From Paraburkholderia sp. ZP32-5 (lineage in GTDB: Bacteria; Pseudomonadota; Gammaproteobacteria; Burkholderiales; Burkholderiaceae): 64,000 nucleotides of DNA. The notes beneath the pieces were generated by a model. The model saw only the letters and a list, made by a program, of their open reading frames with translations. It had not been told where the DNA came from and searched no databases. The translations under genes and the position numbers were made by a program. The stretch covers positions 186,001 through 250,000 of the forward strand of contig NZ_JAJEJP010000002.1 of assembly GCF_021390495.1 (NCBI RefSeq), in the 5' to 3' direction. Below are positions 1 through 9,393 of the stretch, piece by piece. Each line of letters opens with the position of its first letter. The stretch's first letter is position 1.

Positions 1-2015
1 TCGCGCTGGATAAGGTCCGCTATATCGGCGAGCCGGTCGCCGTCGTACTCGCTTCCGATCCGCACGTCGCCGAAGAGGCGACACATCTGATCATGGCCGA
101 GTACGATGAAATGCCGGCCGTGTTCAACGAGGTCGAGGCCGCGAAATCCGACGTGCTCGTGCACGACGTTCTGCGGCCCGCTGGCACGTTTCCCGATCTC
201 AAGCATCTGGCCGGACGCAAGGGTACCAACGTGGCGCTCGATTTCCAGTTGCGCCGCGGCGACGTCGACGCGGCCTTCGCGAGTGCCGCGCACGTTTTCG
301 AGGATACCTTCACGACGCAGCAGGTCATGCATACACCGCTCGAACCGATGGTGTCGCTGGCGGAGCCCGACCTCGGCACGGGCATGCTGACCGTGCACAC
401 GGCGTCGCAAAGTCCGTCGTTCGTGCGGATCGAAATCGCGCGCCTGCTCGGCTGGGACGAAAACCGCGTGCGCGTGAAATCGGCGCTGCTCGGCGGCGGC
501 TTCGGCGCGAAGCTGTACATCAAGCTCGAAGCGCTGGTCGTTGCGCTTGCGCTGCTGTCGCGGCGTCCGGTCAAGGTGTCGCTGACGATGGAGGAGCAGT
601 TCTTCACGATCACCAAGCACGCGACGACGTTCCGCATGAAAACCGCCGTCGACGCGGCCGGCCGCATCACCGCGCGCAAGTGCGACGTGTGGTGGAACGG
701 CGGCGCGTATGCGGATATCGGTCCGCGCGTTACGCAGAAGTCAGGCTTCACCGCATCGGGCCCGTACGACATCGACAACGTGTCGATCGATTCGTATCAG
801 GTGTACACGAATCTGCCGCCCGCGGGCGCGTTTCGCGGCTTCGGCATTCCGCAGATGGTGTGGGCGTACGAAAGCCATGCGGACATGGTCTCGCGCGCGC
901 TCGGCATCGATCCGCTCGAATTCCGCCGCCGCAACATTTTGCGCGAGGGCCGTCCGCACCCGACCGGCACGACGATGCACGACGCCGCGGTCGACCTCGT
1001 GCTCGAACGCGTCGCACAGCGCATGAACTGGGACGCACCGTTCGAGCGCGGCGCGGGCACGCTGCGGCGCGGGCGTGGCATCGGTATCGGCTTCAAGGCG
1101 GTGGTTGCGCCCACCACGTCGGTCGCGATGGTCAGTCTCGCGGGCGACGGCAGTTGCACCGTGTATTCGAGCACGGTCGATATGGGGCAGGCCTCGGAGA
1201 CCGCGATCGCGCTGATGGCCGGCGACGTGCTGGGGATTCCCGCCGAACGTATCAAGGTCATGCGTCCCGATACGGACGTCACGCCCTACGACATGGCGAC
1301 GCTCGGCTCGCGCTCGACGTTCCATATGGGCCACGCGGTGCGCCTCGCCGCCGAGGATGCGAACCGCAAGATCGCCGAACTCGCGAACGAATTGGGCGTG
1401 CCGCCGGTGCCCGCGATGCGCGCGGGCGAGCTGCTGCGCCGCAAGTACGGGATGCAGGCCGGCAATATCGTCGGCATCGGCAGCTTTATTCCGAGCTACC
1501 AGTCGCCGGCATATGAGACGGGCCATTCGGAGAACATCACGCCGAACTGGATGGTGGGCGGCTGCGGCGTCGAAGTCGAAGTGGATACGGAGACGGGCCA
1601 GTTCCGCGTGCTGCGCTTCGAGAACGTCGTCGATTGCGGCACGCCGATCAATCCGAAGGTCGTCGATACGCAGATTTCAGGCGCGGCCATCATGCAGCTC
1701 GGCATCTCGCTGTTCGAGCGCATGGAGTTCGACGAAGTCGGGCAGCTGCGCAACGCATCGTTCGCCGAGTACAAGATTCCCGGCATCCATGACATTCCGT
1801 CGACGATCGGCCGCGAAACCGTCGAGTCCGTGCAGAGCAACGGCCCGTTCGGTGCGAAGGGCGTCGGAGAGAGCGCAACGTTCGGCGTGGCGTCCGCGAT
1901 TGCCGAAGCGATCGAAGATGCCGTCGGCGTGCGGCTCAAGTCTTTGCCGTTGACGCCCGAGAGCGTCTACCGCGCGCTGTGCGCCGCGCGCAATGAACCG
2001 CTATCCGAGGAGTAA
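1..2015 (+). CDS. Xanthine dehydrogenase-family molybdopterin-binding (large) subunit, 5' end outside window
   Basis: The frame is open from base 3 and already reads as family sequence (RYIGEPVAVVLASD) before the first in-window ATG at 93, so the gene starts upstream of the window. It is the catalytic subunit of a molybdenum hydroxylase, which inserts a water-derived hydroxyl into a (hetero)aromatic ring or oxidises an aldehyde. Visible landmarks are the cofactor-loop glycines GGGFGAK, the GAFRGFG loop, the PLEFRRRN segment, and GAKGVGES near the C-terminus carrying the conserved active-site glutamate. The 2Fe-2S subunit follows after 3 bp, so the two are co-translated. No FAD subunit lies next to it in the window; it may be upstream. 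Family assignment is firm; the substrate is unknown. Confidence 0.93.
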   Translation, partial: ALDKVRYIGEPVAVVLASDPHVAEEATHLIMAEYDEMPAVFNEVEAAKSDVLVHDVLRPAGTFPDLKHLAGRKGTNVALDFQLRRGDVDAAFASAAHVFEDTFTTQQVMHTPLEPMVSLAEPDLGTGMLTVHTASQSPSFVRIEIARLLGWDENRVRVKSALLGGGFGAKLYIKLEALVVALALLSRRPVKVSLTMEEQFFTITKHATTFRMKTAVDAAGRITARKCDVWWNGGAYADIGPRVTQKSGFTASGPYDIDNVSIDSYQVYTNLPPAGAFRGFGIPQMVWAYESHADMVSRALGIDPLEFRRRNILREGRPHPTGTTMHDAAVDLVLERVAQRMNWDAPFERGAGTLRRGRGIGIGFKAVVAPTTSVAMVSLAGDGSCTVYSSTVDMGQASETAIALMAGDVLGIPAERIKVMRPDTDVTPYDMATLGSRSTFHMGHAVRLAAEDANRKIAELANELGVPPVPAMRAGELLRRKYGMQAGNIVGIGSFIPSYQSPAYETGHSENITPNWMVGGCGVEVEVDTETGQFRVLRFENVVDCGTPINPKVVDTQISGAAIMQLGISLFERMEFDEVGQLRNASFAEYKIPGIHDIPSTIGRETVESVQSNGPFGAKGVGESATFGVASAIAEAIEDAVGVRLKSLPLTPESVYRALCAARNEPLSEE

Positions 2016-2018
2016 CCG

Positions 2019-2516
2019 ATGAGTGCCACTTCCATCACGATTCATTTCACGCTCAATGGCGAACGCGTGAGCGCGCCGATCGAGCCGCATCAAACGATTC
2101 TCGAAGTGCTGCGTCAGCACTTTGCGCTTTACGGCGCGCGCGAAAGCTGCGGACAGGGACTGTGCGGATGCTGCACGGTGATCGTCAACGGCCAGAGCGT
2201 GTCGGGGTGCCTGTTTCTCGCGGCGATGGCCGACGGCGGCGAGGTCAGCACCGTCGAAGGTCTCGACGCGAACGGCGAACTCGACGTCGTGCAGCAGGCG
2301 TTTATCGAATGCGGCGCGTTTCAGTGCGGTTTTTGCACATCCGGTTTCATTCTGATGAGCCGCCAGTTGCTCGATCGCAATCCGGACCCGACCGAAGCGG
2401 AGATCAAACATTTCCTCGCGGGCAATCTGTGCCGTTGCGGCGCCTATCCCGAGATCATCGAAGCGGTGAAGCTCGCCGCGCAAATGCGCAAGTCCGCCGC
2501 GGCCGTTGTTGCCTAA
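2019..2516 (+). CDS. (2Fe-2S)-binding small subunit of molybdenum hydroxylase
   Basis: 165 aa, normal for the family. The N-terminal plant-ferredoxin fold holds cluster II ligands in the CGQGLCGCC stretch with a further Cys in VSGC. The C-terminal four-helix domain holds cluster I ligands in CGFC and CRCG. It carries electrons from the molybdenum centre of the preceding subunit to an FAD subunit or another acceptor. The ATG lies 3 bp after the large-subunit stop, with GAGGAG-like bases at the end of that gene as ribosome-binding site. It is a paralogue of the subunit at 20624-21118. Confidence 0.95.
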   Translation: MSATSITIHFTLNGERVSAPIEPHQTILEVLRQHFALYGARESCGQGLCGCCTVIVNGQSVSGCLFLAAMADGGEVSTVEGLDANGELDVVQQAFIECGAFQCGFCTSGFILMSRQLLDRNPDPTEAEIKHFLAGNLCRCGAYPEIIEAVKLAAQMRKSAAAVVA

Positions 2517-2547
2517 CGCCGTCTAACGTTTTGACAGGTCACGATCG

Positions 2548-2925
2548 ATGAACTTCATTTTCACCGCCAACGCGCCCGCCCCGGGCGGTCACTATTCGCA
2601 AGCCGTGCAGGCCGGCGGCTTTACGTTCGTGTCGGGCATGCTGCCCGGGCCGGGCGTCGCCACTGACGGTCCCGACAACTTCGAGCGCCAGGTGCGAGCG
2701 ACGCTGGCGCACTGCGAAAACGTTCTGAAGGAAGCGGGCTGCGCATTGACCGACGTCGTGCAGTGCACGGCCTATATCGTCGATGTAAAGAACTGGCCGG
2801 AATTCAACCGGCTCTATGCGGACCATTTCGGCGCTCACCAACCCGCGCGCGCGGTCGTACCGGTGCCGGAGTTGCATCACGGCTTTCTCGTCGAGTTGCA
2901 AATGGTGGCCCATCGGGACGTGTAA
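2548..2925 (+). CDS. RidA family (YjgF/YER057c/UK114) protein
   Basis: 125 aa, the standard length. RidA proteins form trimers that hydrolyse reactive enamine/imine intermediates; relatives act as deaminases in N-heterocycle or aminophenol catabolism. The family's substrate-binding arginine is visible in PARAVVPV and the acidic residue in VELQMVA. It lies 31 bp after the 2Fe-2S gene on the same strand, so it is probably the last gene of that operon. A RidA in a ring-hydroxylation operon hints at an imine or enamine intermediate, or a nitrogen-containing substrate; this is inference only. Confidence 0.9.
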   Translation: MNFIFTANAPAPGGHYSQAVQAGGFTFVSGMLPGPGVATDGPDNFERQVRATLAHCENVLKEAGCALTDVVQCTAYIVDVKNWPEFNRLYADHFGAHQPARAVVPVPELHHGFLVELQMVAHRDV

Positions 2926-3103
2926 AAGCGGGATAGGTAATGCCTGGATGCGAGAGCCTGAGAGAAACTGGCGTTACGGGAGTCGGGTTGAAATGCGGGT
3001 GGAAACACCCCCTTGAACAGCAGGCCGAAAAACACACTGAAAAAAACGGTCTGAAATCGCAACTGCCGCGAAACCGGGGTGAACCGCGGCAAGCTGCGCC
3101 CGA

Positions 3104-4729
3104 CTACTCGCACTCCGGCTCGGACAGATCGGGCCGCGAGTTGACGATCTTCCACCACTGCTGACGCAGCGCATCGCGCAGCACCTTGCCGCGCGCACTA
3201 CGCGGCAGCGCCGCGACCACATAGACTTCCTTCGGAGTTTTCTCGCGCGGCAGATGCTCGCTGCAATGCGCGCGCAATGCCTGTCCATCGGGGATCGTGC
3301 CCGGTTGCGCGACCACGAAGCACACGGTTTCCTGCCCGTACAACGGGTCCGGTACGCCGAGCGCCGCGACGTCCTGCACCTGCGGATGCATGCGCAGTAC
3401 GTCTTCGATTTCCTGCGGCATGATCTTCACACCGCCGCGAATCACGAGGTCGTCCATGCGTGCCGCCATGCGTACGAAGCCGTCCGTGTCGCGCGCGGCA
3501 ATGTCGCGTGTGAATAGCGGCTTGCCGCGGATCGGCAGCAGCGTGCCGTCGCGTTGCAACACGCCCAGCGCGAGCTTCGCGCCGTCGACGACTACCTGGC
3601 CTTCGGCGTCGGGGCCGCAAGGCACGCCTTCGGAATCGACGATATCGAAGACGATGTGCCCGGCTGGATAGCCCACGGTGCCGGTCCTGCGCCGCTGCAG
3701 ACGGTTGCCGCACATCCACCCGGCTTCCGACGATCCATACAGATTCAGGATGCGGATGCCGTACAGCTTTTCGAAGCGCTGCCACTGAACCGGAGATAGA
3801 GGTGCCGTGCTGCAGGTCATTGCGCGCAACGACGCGAACGTGCCGGCGCGCACATCGAGCGGCGCCTCGATCAGCATGTTGAGCACGGTCGGTACGCCGG
3901 CGCACACGCTGATGCGCTGGCCCTGAATCCAGTCGCCGAAGCGGCTGCGCGAGAACCGCCTGGCGACGCACAGGGTCGAGCCGAGCTGAAGGAACGGGAT
4001 GAAGCTCAGTATCTGCGCCGAGTACCAGTCGAACGAGCGGTATTCGAGCATGCGGTCCTCGCGCGTGAGACCGAGCAGGTCGATGCTGTCGAGCCCGTTG
4101 AGCCAGTAGCACGCGTGATCGTAGACGATGATCTTTGGAATGCCGGTCGTGCCCGACGTGCAGCACATCGACGCGATATCGCCGATGTCGGAGATCGTCG
4201 CGCTGTCCGGCAGCGGCCACGTGTCGCGCAAAGCATCGCCGGTGTGCGCGTCGACGCTGATCAGGTCGGCGGCCGCGTCGGCACTCGCGTGCTGCGCCGG
4301 CGATGTCCACGAAACGAAGCGCACCACGGGCACGTCCGCATGCGCGGCGGCGGCCGATGCTTCGGCGGGCACCACGATCAGCTTCGGCCGGATCGTGTCG
4401 AGCAGTTTGCGTGTCGTCTCGCGCCCTACGAAGGGAACGTCGAGCGGACACACGATGGCGCCGATACGCCACGCGCCGAGCCATAGCAGCAGTTTGTCAG
4501 GCGTATCGCAGTCGGCGAGCACGACGCGCTCGCCCTTCGCGAGACCGTGTCGCAGCAGCTGACGCGCGATCGTATCGACCGCTTGCGCGAGCTCTTCGAA
4601 CGTCATGCCGATCTCGCGATCGACGTCGACGATTGCGGGCTTGTCGGGTGTCTCCCGCCGGTGCTGTTCGAGCAGAGCCGAGGCGGTGCGCCAGGCCGGG
4701 TCGGCTACCGGGTGATGGGCGCTCGACAT
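3104..4729 (-). CDS. AMP-dependent acid-CoA ligase (ANL superfamily)
   Basis: 541 aa from ATG 4729. The open frame runs further upstream but only as Arg-rich antisense of the LysR gene, so I reject the longer start. Motifs in order: phosphate-binding CCTSGTTGIPK, adenylate-binding LYGSSEAGW, hinge/C-terminal region with RMDDLVIRGG, and the catalytic-lysine region SARGKVLRD. It would activate a carboxylic acid to its CoA thioester through an acyl-AMP. The start is 4 bp after the LysR stop, so regulator and ligase form one transcript. Benzoate-, furoate- and other aryl-CoA ligases share this architecture; the substrate cannot be read from sequence. Confidence 0.9.
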   Translation of the reverse strand: MSSAHHPVADPAWRTASALLEQHRRETPDKPAIVDVDREIGMTFEELAQAVDTIARQLLRHGLAKGERVVLADCDTPDKLLLWLGAWRIGAIVCPLDVPFVGRETTRKLLDTIRPKLIVVPAEASAAAAHADVPVVRFVSWTSPAQHASADAAADLISVDAHTGDALRDTWPLPDSATISDIGDIASMCCTSGTTGIPKIIVYDHACYWLNGLDSIDLLGLTREDRMLEYRSFDWYSAQILSFIPFLQLGSTLCVARRFSRSRFGDWIQGQRISVCAGVPTVLNMLIEAPLDVRAGTFASLRAMTCSTAPLSPVQWQRFEKLYGIRILNLYGSSEAGWMCGNRLQRRRTGTVGYPAGHIVFDIVDSEGVPCGPDAEGQVVVDGAKLALGVLQRDGTLLPIRGKPLFTRDIAARDTDGFVRMAARMDDLVIRGGVKIMPQEIEDVLRMHPQVQDVAALGVPDPLYGQETVCFVVAQPGTIPDGQALRAHCSEHLPREKTPKEVYVVAALPRSARGKVLRDALRQQWWKIVNSRPDLSEPECE

Positions 4730-4733
4730 GAAT

Positions 4734-5699
4734 TCAGCAAAGCGCCGGCACCGCCGGCGCCGCCGCGTGGCGCGCGAGGCCGCCGGTCTCGTGAGCGCCG
4801 TTTTCGCGGAGACGCGCAAGCGCCCATTCGCGGAACAGCTCGACTTTCTTCGTACGCGCCTTGTCGTGCGGCGACGAAATGAAATACGCGGAACTGGACG
4901 GCACGCGCATCTCGAACGGCGCAACGAGCGCGCCGCTCGCGAGATCGCCGTTGACGAGCGGTGTGCGGCCGATCGCGATGCCCACACCATTGACGGCCGC
5001 GGCGAGCGACGTCAATTGCAGATGAAATACCGATTCACTGGCGAATTCAACGGGCTCGCGCACTGCTGCTTCGAGCCATGCGGGCCAATCATCCTGGTAC
5101 ATCGAATAGAAATAGGTGCGAATCTGGCGCATGCGCGCGAGGCCTTCCGCGACCGAGTCGAACTTACCTGCCTGTTCGAGCACGGCCGGCGCGCACACGG
5201 GAAAAAACTCCTCGCCATGCAGCCGGTCGGAGCGCGCCGATGCCCATCGTCCCGAACCGTAGCGGATCGCTACGTCGTAGCTGTTGCGGTCGAACTCGTT
5301 GAACGTCGAACTGGTTGCGACGTGCACCGTGATTTCAGGGTGAGCGTTCTGGAATTCCGGCAGCGCGGGGATCAGGCACTTGACCGCGTATGTGGGCAGG
5401 CACGTGACCGTAAGCACCGTGCTCGGTTTCTTCTTGCGCGCATGCGCGGTTGCGATGGACAGCAGATTGATTGCCTCGTGCACGGAATCGAGATACTCGC
5501 GCGCGGCCGGTGTCAGCGTCAGCACATTGCGACGCCGCACGAACAGTTTGACTTCGAGCCGTTCTTCGAGCGTTTTGATCTGATGACTGATGGCGGTTTG
5601 AGTCAGTTCGAGTTCCTGTGCCGCGCGGGTGAAGCTCAGGTGCCGCGAAGCGGCCTCGAACGCAAGCAAGCTCTGCAGAGAGGGTATGTAAGGTCTCAT
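4734..5699 (-). CDS. LysR family transcriptional regulator (GcvA-like)
   Basis: 321 aa. The N-terminal winged helix-turn-helix is visible at about residues 10-65 (LSFTRAAQELELTQTAISHQ), followed by the periplasmic-binding-protein-like effector domain. It precedes the acid-CoA ligase in the same operon and is divergent from the isocitrate dehydrogenase operon at 6007, the usual arrangement for a LysR activator of the adjacent operon. The intergenic region holds a strong inverted repeat at 5861-5890 that could be its operator. Effector unknown, presumably the pathway substrate or its CoA ester. Confidence 0.93.
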   Translation of the reverse strand: MRPYIPSLQSLLAFEAASRHLSFTRAAQELELTQTAISHQIKTLEERLEVKLFVRRRNVLTLTPAAREYLDSVHEAINLLSIATAHARKKKPSTVLTVTCLPTYAVKCLIPALPEFQNAHPEITVHVATSSTFNEFDRNSYDVAIRYGSGRWASARSDRLHGEEFFPVCAPAVLEQAGKFDSVAEGLARMRQIRTYFYSMYQDDWPAWLEAAVREPVEFASESVFHLQLTSLAAAVNGVGIAIGRTPLVNGDLASGALVAPFEMRVPSSSAYFISSPHDKARTKKVELFREWALARLRENGAHETGGLARHAAAPAVPALC

Positions 5700-5860
5700 C
5701 TAGATGTCAGCGCGATGCAAGGTCACCGGGTAACGGATTGTAGCGGGTTTCATCGAGGTATTTTCGATGCTCGCACGTTCATGCGAAGTCCGCGGCGGCC
5801 GACGCGGATAGCAGCACGGATGCCCGGATGATCGGCTGCTTGTGGGCTGCGCGGAAATGA

Positions 5861-5890
5861 AACTTTCTCATGTCCAGCATGAGAAAAGTT
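5861..5890. promoter_or_regulatory. Inverted repeat in the LysR/IDH divergent promoter region (candidate LysR operator)
   Basis: Perfect core CTCATG-tccag-CATGAG at 5867-5883, extended outward to AACTTT on the left and AAAAGTT on the right. It is the only strong palindrome in the 307-bp gap (5700-6006) between two divergent genes. LysR proteins bind interrupted palindromes in such gaps. There is no T-tract, so it is unlikely to be a terminator. Confidence 0.5.
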
Positions 5891-6006
5891 AGTTTGCGTG
5901 GGGCGAAAGCGCTCATGCACTCTTGGTCCGGTCAAGCTCGGTCCAATGAAGCGAAGCGTCCCTTATCGACGCCGATGAATCAATTATTACAAACCCGGAA
6001 CTTCGA

Positions 6007-7221
6007 ATGTCCAACAAGATAAAGGTCGGTATGCCACTCGTCGAAATGCAGGGCGACGAGATGGCGCGGATCATGTGGGAATGGGTGCGCGATCGGCTGA
6101 TCCTGCCGTTCGTCGATGTCGAACTCGTGCAGTTCGATCTCGGCATCGAGAACCGCGAGCGCACCGACGACAAGGTCACCCATGAGGCCGCGCAAGCCGC
6201 GAAAACATATGGCGTAGCGCTCAAATGTTCGACCATTACGCCGGATCGCGCGCGCCAGCAGGAATTCGGTCTGACGCGTCTTTATCCGTCGCCGAACGGC
6301 ACCATTCGCAATGCGCTCGACGGTACGCTGTTCCGCGAGCCGCTGATCTGCGCGAACGTGCCGCGCGGCGTCGCGCATTGGGACCGGCCGGTCGTGATCG
6401 CGCGTCATGCTTTCGGCGAGCAGTATCGCGCGAAGGAAATCGTCGTTGACCGGCCGGGCACGGTCAAGCTCGTTTTCGAGCCCGAGGACGGTGGCGAGCC
6501 GATCGTGCAGAACGTTCACGCGTTCTCCGGCAATGGCGTCGCGCTCGGCATTTTCAACACTGACGAATCGATCCGCGGCTTCGCGCGCGCCTGCCTGAAC
6601 TTCGGCCTGCAGCGTGGCTATCCGGTCTACTTTTCACACAAGGCGACCGTGCTGAAGCAGTACGACGGGCGCTTCATGGAGATTTTCGCCGAGGAGTTCG
6701 AAGCGTTCGAAGATGCGTATCGCGCGGCGGGGCTTGTCTACGAAGCACGGCTCATCGACGACATGGTGGCCTTCAGCCTGAAGTCGACGGGCGGCTATCT
6801 ATGGGCCTGCAAAAATTACGACGGCGACGTGCAGTCGGACTATCTCGCCCAGGGCTACGGCTCGCCCGGGCTCATGACCTCGGTGCTGATGTCGCCCGAC
6901 GGCCGTTATGTTCTGACGGAAACGGCGCATGGCACGGCGGTGCGGCACTACCGGCAGTTTCGCGACGGCGAGCCCACGTCGAGCAATCCTCTTGCGACGA
7001 TCGTCGCGTGGACCCGTGCCCTTGCGCAACGCGGCCGCTTCGACGGCACGCCCGAGGTCGAGCGGTTCGCGGCGCTGCTCGAGCGCACCTGCATCGAACT
7101 CGTCGAAGCCGGCACGATGACGCGCGATCTCGCGCGTCTGATCGGCCCTCGGCAAACGTATGTGAGCGCGGAAGAATTCGTCGCACAGGCGGCGCAAGCG
7201 ATGCGCGTTCGCGTCGCCTGA
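6007..7221 (+). CDS. NADP-dependent isocitrate dehydrogenase, eukaryotic-like (type II)
   Basis: 404 aa, matching the dimeric eukaryotic-type enzyme rather than the classical bacterial Icd. Recognisable signatures: the KCSTITPD segment, substrate loop SPNGTIRN, FREPLIC, the isocitrate-binding arginine in ARHAFGEQY, metal-binding aspartates around LIDDMVA, and the NADP-site ETAHGTAVRHYR. It would convert isocitrate to 2-oxoglutarate and CO2 with NADPH formation. The setting is unusual: it opens a catabolic operon followed by a thioesterase (28 bp later), UbiD, CoxG and an MFS carrier. It could be a dedicated NADPH source, or a relative acting on a similar 2-hydroxy-tricarboxylate. Family call firm, role inferred. 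Confidence 0.88.
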   Translation: MSNKIKVGMPLVEMQGDEMARIMWEWVRDRLILPFVDVELVQFDLGIENRERTDDKVTHEAAQAAKTYGVALKCSTITPDRARQQEFGLTRLYPSPNGTIRNALDGTLFREPLICANVPRGVAHWDRPVVIARHAFGEQYRAKEIVVDRPGTVKLVFEPEDGGEPIVQNVHAFSGNGVALGIFNTDESIRGFARACLNFGLQRGYPVYFSHKATVLKQYDGRFMEIFAEEFEAFEDAYRAAGLVYEARLIDDMVAFSLKSTGGYLWACKNYDGDVQSDYLAQGYGSPGLMTSVLMSPDGRYVLTETAHGTAVRHYRQFRDGEPTSSNPLATIVAWTRALAQRGRFDGTPEVERFAALLERTCIELVEAGTMTRDLARLIGPRQTYVSAEEFVAQAAQAMRVRVA

Positions 7222-7248
7222 ATGCGATCGCGTGGGGAGAAAAAAACG

Positions 7249-7686
7249 ATGAACATCGATGTGCTGGAAAATCCGTTTCTCGCGGGCCTCGGCATGACGC
7301 GCACAGGTTGGCGCGAGGGCTATGCGGAATTCCGGCTGGATCTGCAACCCGGATTACTGAATCGTCAGCGCGTACTGCAAGGCGGCGTGGTGGCCACGCT
7401 GCTCGATGCCGCATGTGGATACGCCGGTCTGTATAGCGCCGATCCGCAACGGCCGATTCACGGCGTGACCTTGTCACTGACGTTGAGCTTTCTCGACAAG
7501 GGGGTCGGCGAGACCCTGATCGGCAAAGGCTTTCTCGAACGCAAAGGGCGCTCCATTTTTTTTGCGCGCGGCGAAGCATGGATCGATTCGAAGACGCTGA
7601 TCGCAACCGCACAGGGCACGTTCAAATACGCGGGCGGCTACGGCCGGCGCGAGCCGACGGGTGCGGCCGGCGGCGAACTCGATTGA
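7249..7686 (+). CDS. PaaI-family hotdog-fold thioesterase
   Basis: 145 aa from ATG 7249, chosen over an upstream in-frame ATG at 7222 because GGGGAGA lies just before it. The hotdog helix with the family's QGGVVATLLDAACG segment (Asp as candidate catalytic acid) is at about residues 46-60. Such enzymes hydrolyse aryl- or acyl-CoA esters, recycling CoA from pathway intermediates. Lying between isocitrate dehydrogenase and UbiD in the LysR-controlled operon, it is a plausible partner of the acid-CoA ligase at 3104-4729. Confidence 0.86.
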   Translation: MNIDVLENPFLAGLGMTRTGWREGYAEFRLDLQPGLLNRQRVLQGGVVATLLDAACGYAGLYSADPQRPIHGVTLSLTLSFLDKGVGETLIGKGFLERKGRSIFFARGEAWIDSKTLIATAQGTFKYAGGYGRREPTGAAGGELD

Positions 7687-7881
7687 TGAGGACCGACATC
7701 GTAACGAAGCCGACGGAGCATCGCATGAATCCTCTTCATCCCTGATATGAACGATGGTCGTTTGCGCGGACTCGTATGTTGCCTCAATGTTTCGATCAAG
7801 CAGCGGTTGAGCGTTAACCTGTAAGCCCCCTATGGGTCCGGAACCGTTCGCGAATAGCAAAAGCTACAGGAGACATACCAA

Positions 7882-9339
7882 GTGACAAAGAGTTCGACCA
7901 CTCATTCGCTGGATCTGCGCGCATGGCTCGACGAAGCACGCGCTCTCGGCGAACTCACCGATGTAGCGGGGGCCGACTGGAACCTCGAATTGGGCGCGAT
8001 CAGTGAGCTGAACGTGAAGAAGGAGCGGTCCGCCGCGCTACTGTTCGACGAGATTCCCGGATATCCGGCCGGGCATCGCGTGTTGACGTGCAGCACGGCG
8101 AGCCCCGCGCGACTGTCCTCGATTTTGCGCGTCGGTCACCAGGCCACCCATCGCGCGCTCGTGGAAACGCTGCGCGGGAAACCGAAGCAATGGCAGGCAC
8201 GCGCGCCCGAATACGCGCCGGTGACAGTCGCGAGCGGCCCGGTGTTCGACAACATCCAGTCCGGCGCCGACGTGGATCTGTTCGCGTTTCCCGCGCCGCT
8301 ATGGCACGAGAAGGACGGCGGCCGCTACATCGGCACGGGCTGCATGGTCGTCACGAAGGACCTCGACTCCGACTGGATCAACGTCGGCACTTATCGCGTG
8401 ATGATCCACGACCGCAATCATGTCGGCCTCGACATGATTCCCGGCAAGCACGGCGCAATCCAGTACGACAAGCATATGAAGGCGGGCAAGCCGTTTCCGG
8501 TTTCGATCGTGATCGGCTGCGATCCGCTCGGCTATCTGATCTCGGGTATCGAAGTGCCGTTCGGCATGTGCGAGTACAACTACATCGGCGCGATTCTGAA
8601 CCAGCCCGTCTCGGTGGTGAAGGGGCAACTGACGGATCTGCCGTTTCCGGCCGCCGCCGAGATCGTCATCGAAGGCTATGCGCATCCGGGCGACGTCAAA
8701 ATCGAAGGACCGTTCGGCGAATTTCACGGCTACTACCCGGGCAAGGCGGAGACCGCGCCGGTCGTCACGGTCGAGCGCATCTACTATCGCAACAACCCGA
8801 TCATCATGGGCAGCCCGCCGGCGAAGCCGCCTAACGACTATTCGTATTCGAAGGCGGTGATGCGCTCGGCGTTGCTCGTCGATGCGCTGCAGGCCGCGGG
8901 CGTGCCGGACGTTGCCGGCGTGTGGGCGCATGAAATCGGCGGCGCGCGCATGTTCAACGTCGTGTCGATCCGCCAGCGCTACGCGGGCCATGCGCGGCAG
9001 GCGGCGCACATTCTGAGCCAGTGTGGCGTGGGCGCGTACATGTCGCGCTATTCGATCGTCGTCGACGAAGACATCGACCCCGCGAACCTGCAGGAAGTGA
9101 TGTGGGCGGTCGCGACGCGCACCGATCCCGACATCGACATCGATATCGTCAAACGCGGCATGGGGTCGAAGAACGACCCGATGTCGATCGCGAATCCGTA
9201 CAAGGCGCCGTTCAATTCGAAAGCGATTATCGACGCATGCCGGCCGTTCGATTTTCTTCAGGAGTTTCCACAAGTCGCGGAAGCCAGCAAGGAATTGCAG
9301 CAGAAGACCCGCGCGAAGTGGGAACACATCCTCGGCTGA
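7882..9339 (+). CDS. UbiD family decarboxylase (prenyl-FMN dependent)
   Basis: 485 aa, GTG start at 7882 preceded by CAGGAGA. UbiD enzymes reversibly decarboxylate aromatic, heteroaromatic or alpha,beta-unsaturated acids using prenylated FMN. Family landmarks are the HDRNHVGLDM strand, the NYIGAILNQPV region, and IEGPFGEFHG, carrying a conserved active-site glutamate. It shares its operon with the thioesterase upstream and CoxG/MFS downstream. A second, clearly different UbiD is at 11830-13389. The only UbiX in the window, which would make the cofactor, is at 28082-28657. Substrate unknown; a (hydroxy)arenecarboxylate is expected. Confidence 0.94.
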   Translation: MTKSSTTHSLDLRAWLDEARALGELTDVAGADWNLELGAISELNVKKERSAALLFDEIPGYPAGHRVLTCSTASPARLSSILRVGHQATHRALVETLRGKPKQWQARAPEYAPVTVASGPVFDNIQSGADVDLFAFPAPLWHEKDGGRYIGTGCMVVTKDLDSDWINVGTYRVMIHDRNHVGLDMIPGKHGAIQYDKHMKAGKPFPVSIVIGCDPLGYLISGIEVPFGMCEYNYIGAILNQPVSVVKGQLTDLPFPAAAEIVIEGYAHPGDVKIEGPFGEFHGYYPGKAETAPVVTVERIYYRNNPIIMGSPPAKPPNDYSYSKAVMRSALLVDALQAAGVPDVAGVWAHEIGGARMFNVVSIRQRYAGHARQAAHILSQCGVGAYMSRYSIVVDEDIDPANLQEVMWAVATRTDPDIDIDIVKRGMGSKNDPMSIANPYKAPFNSKAIIDACRPFDFLQEFPQVAEASKELQQKTRAKWEHILG

Positions 9340-9393
9340 CACGTTAGCGCGCGAAGCCGCGTGAGTGCGCGCGGCCGACAAGGAGAATGACAG

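Noticed and set aside
2926..3103. Terminator or small RNA between ridA and the ligase gene
   Set aside because: I found no convincing stem or T-tract in this convergent gap.
4730..4990. Extension of the acid-CoA ligase to 4990
   Set aside because: The extra residues are antisense-like and overlap the LysR coding region; ATG 4729 starts with normal family sequence.
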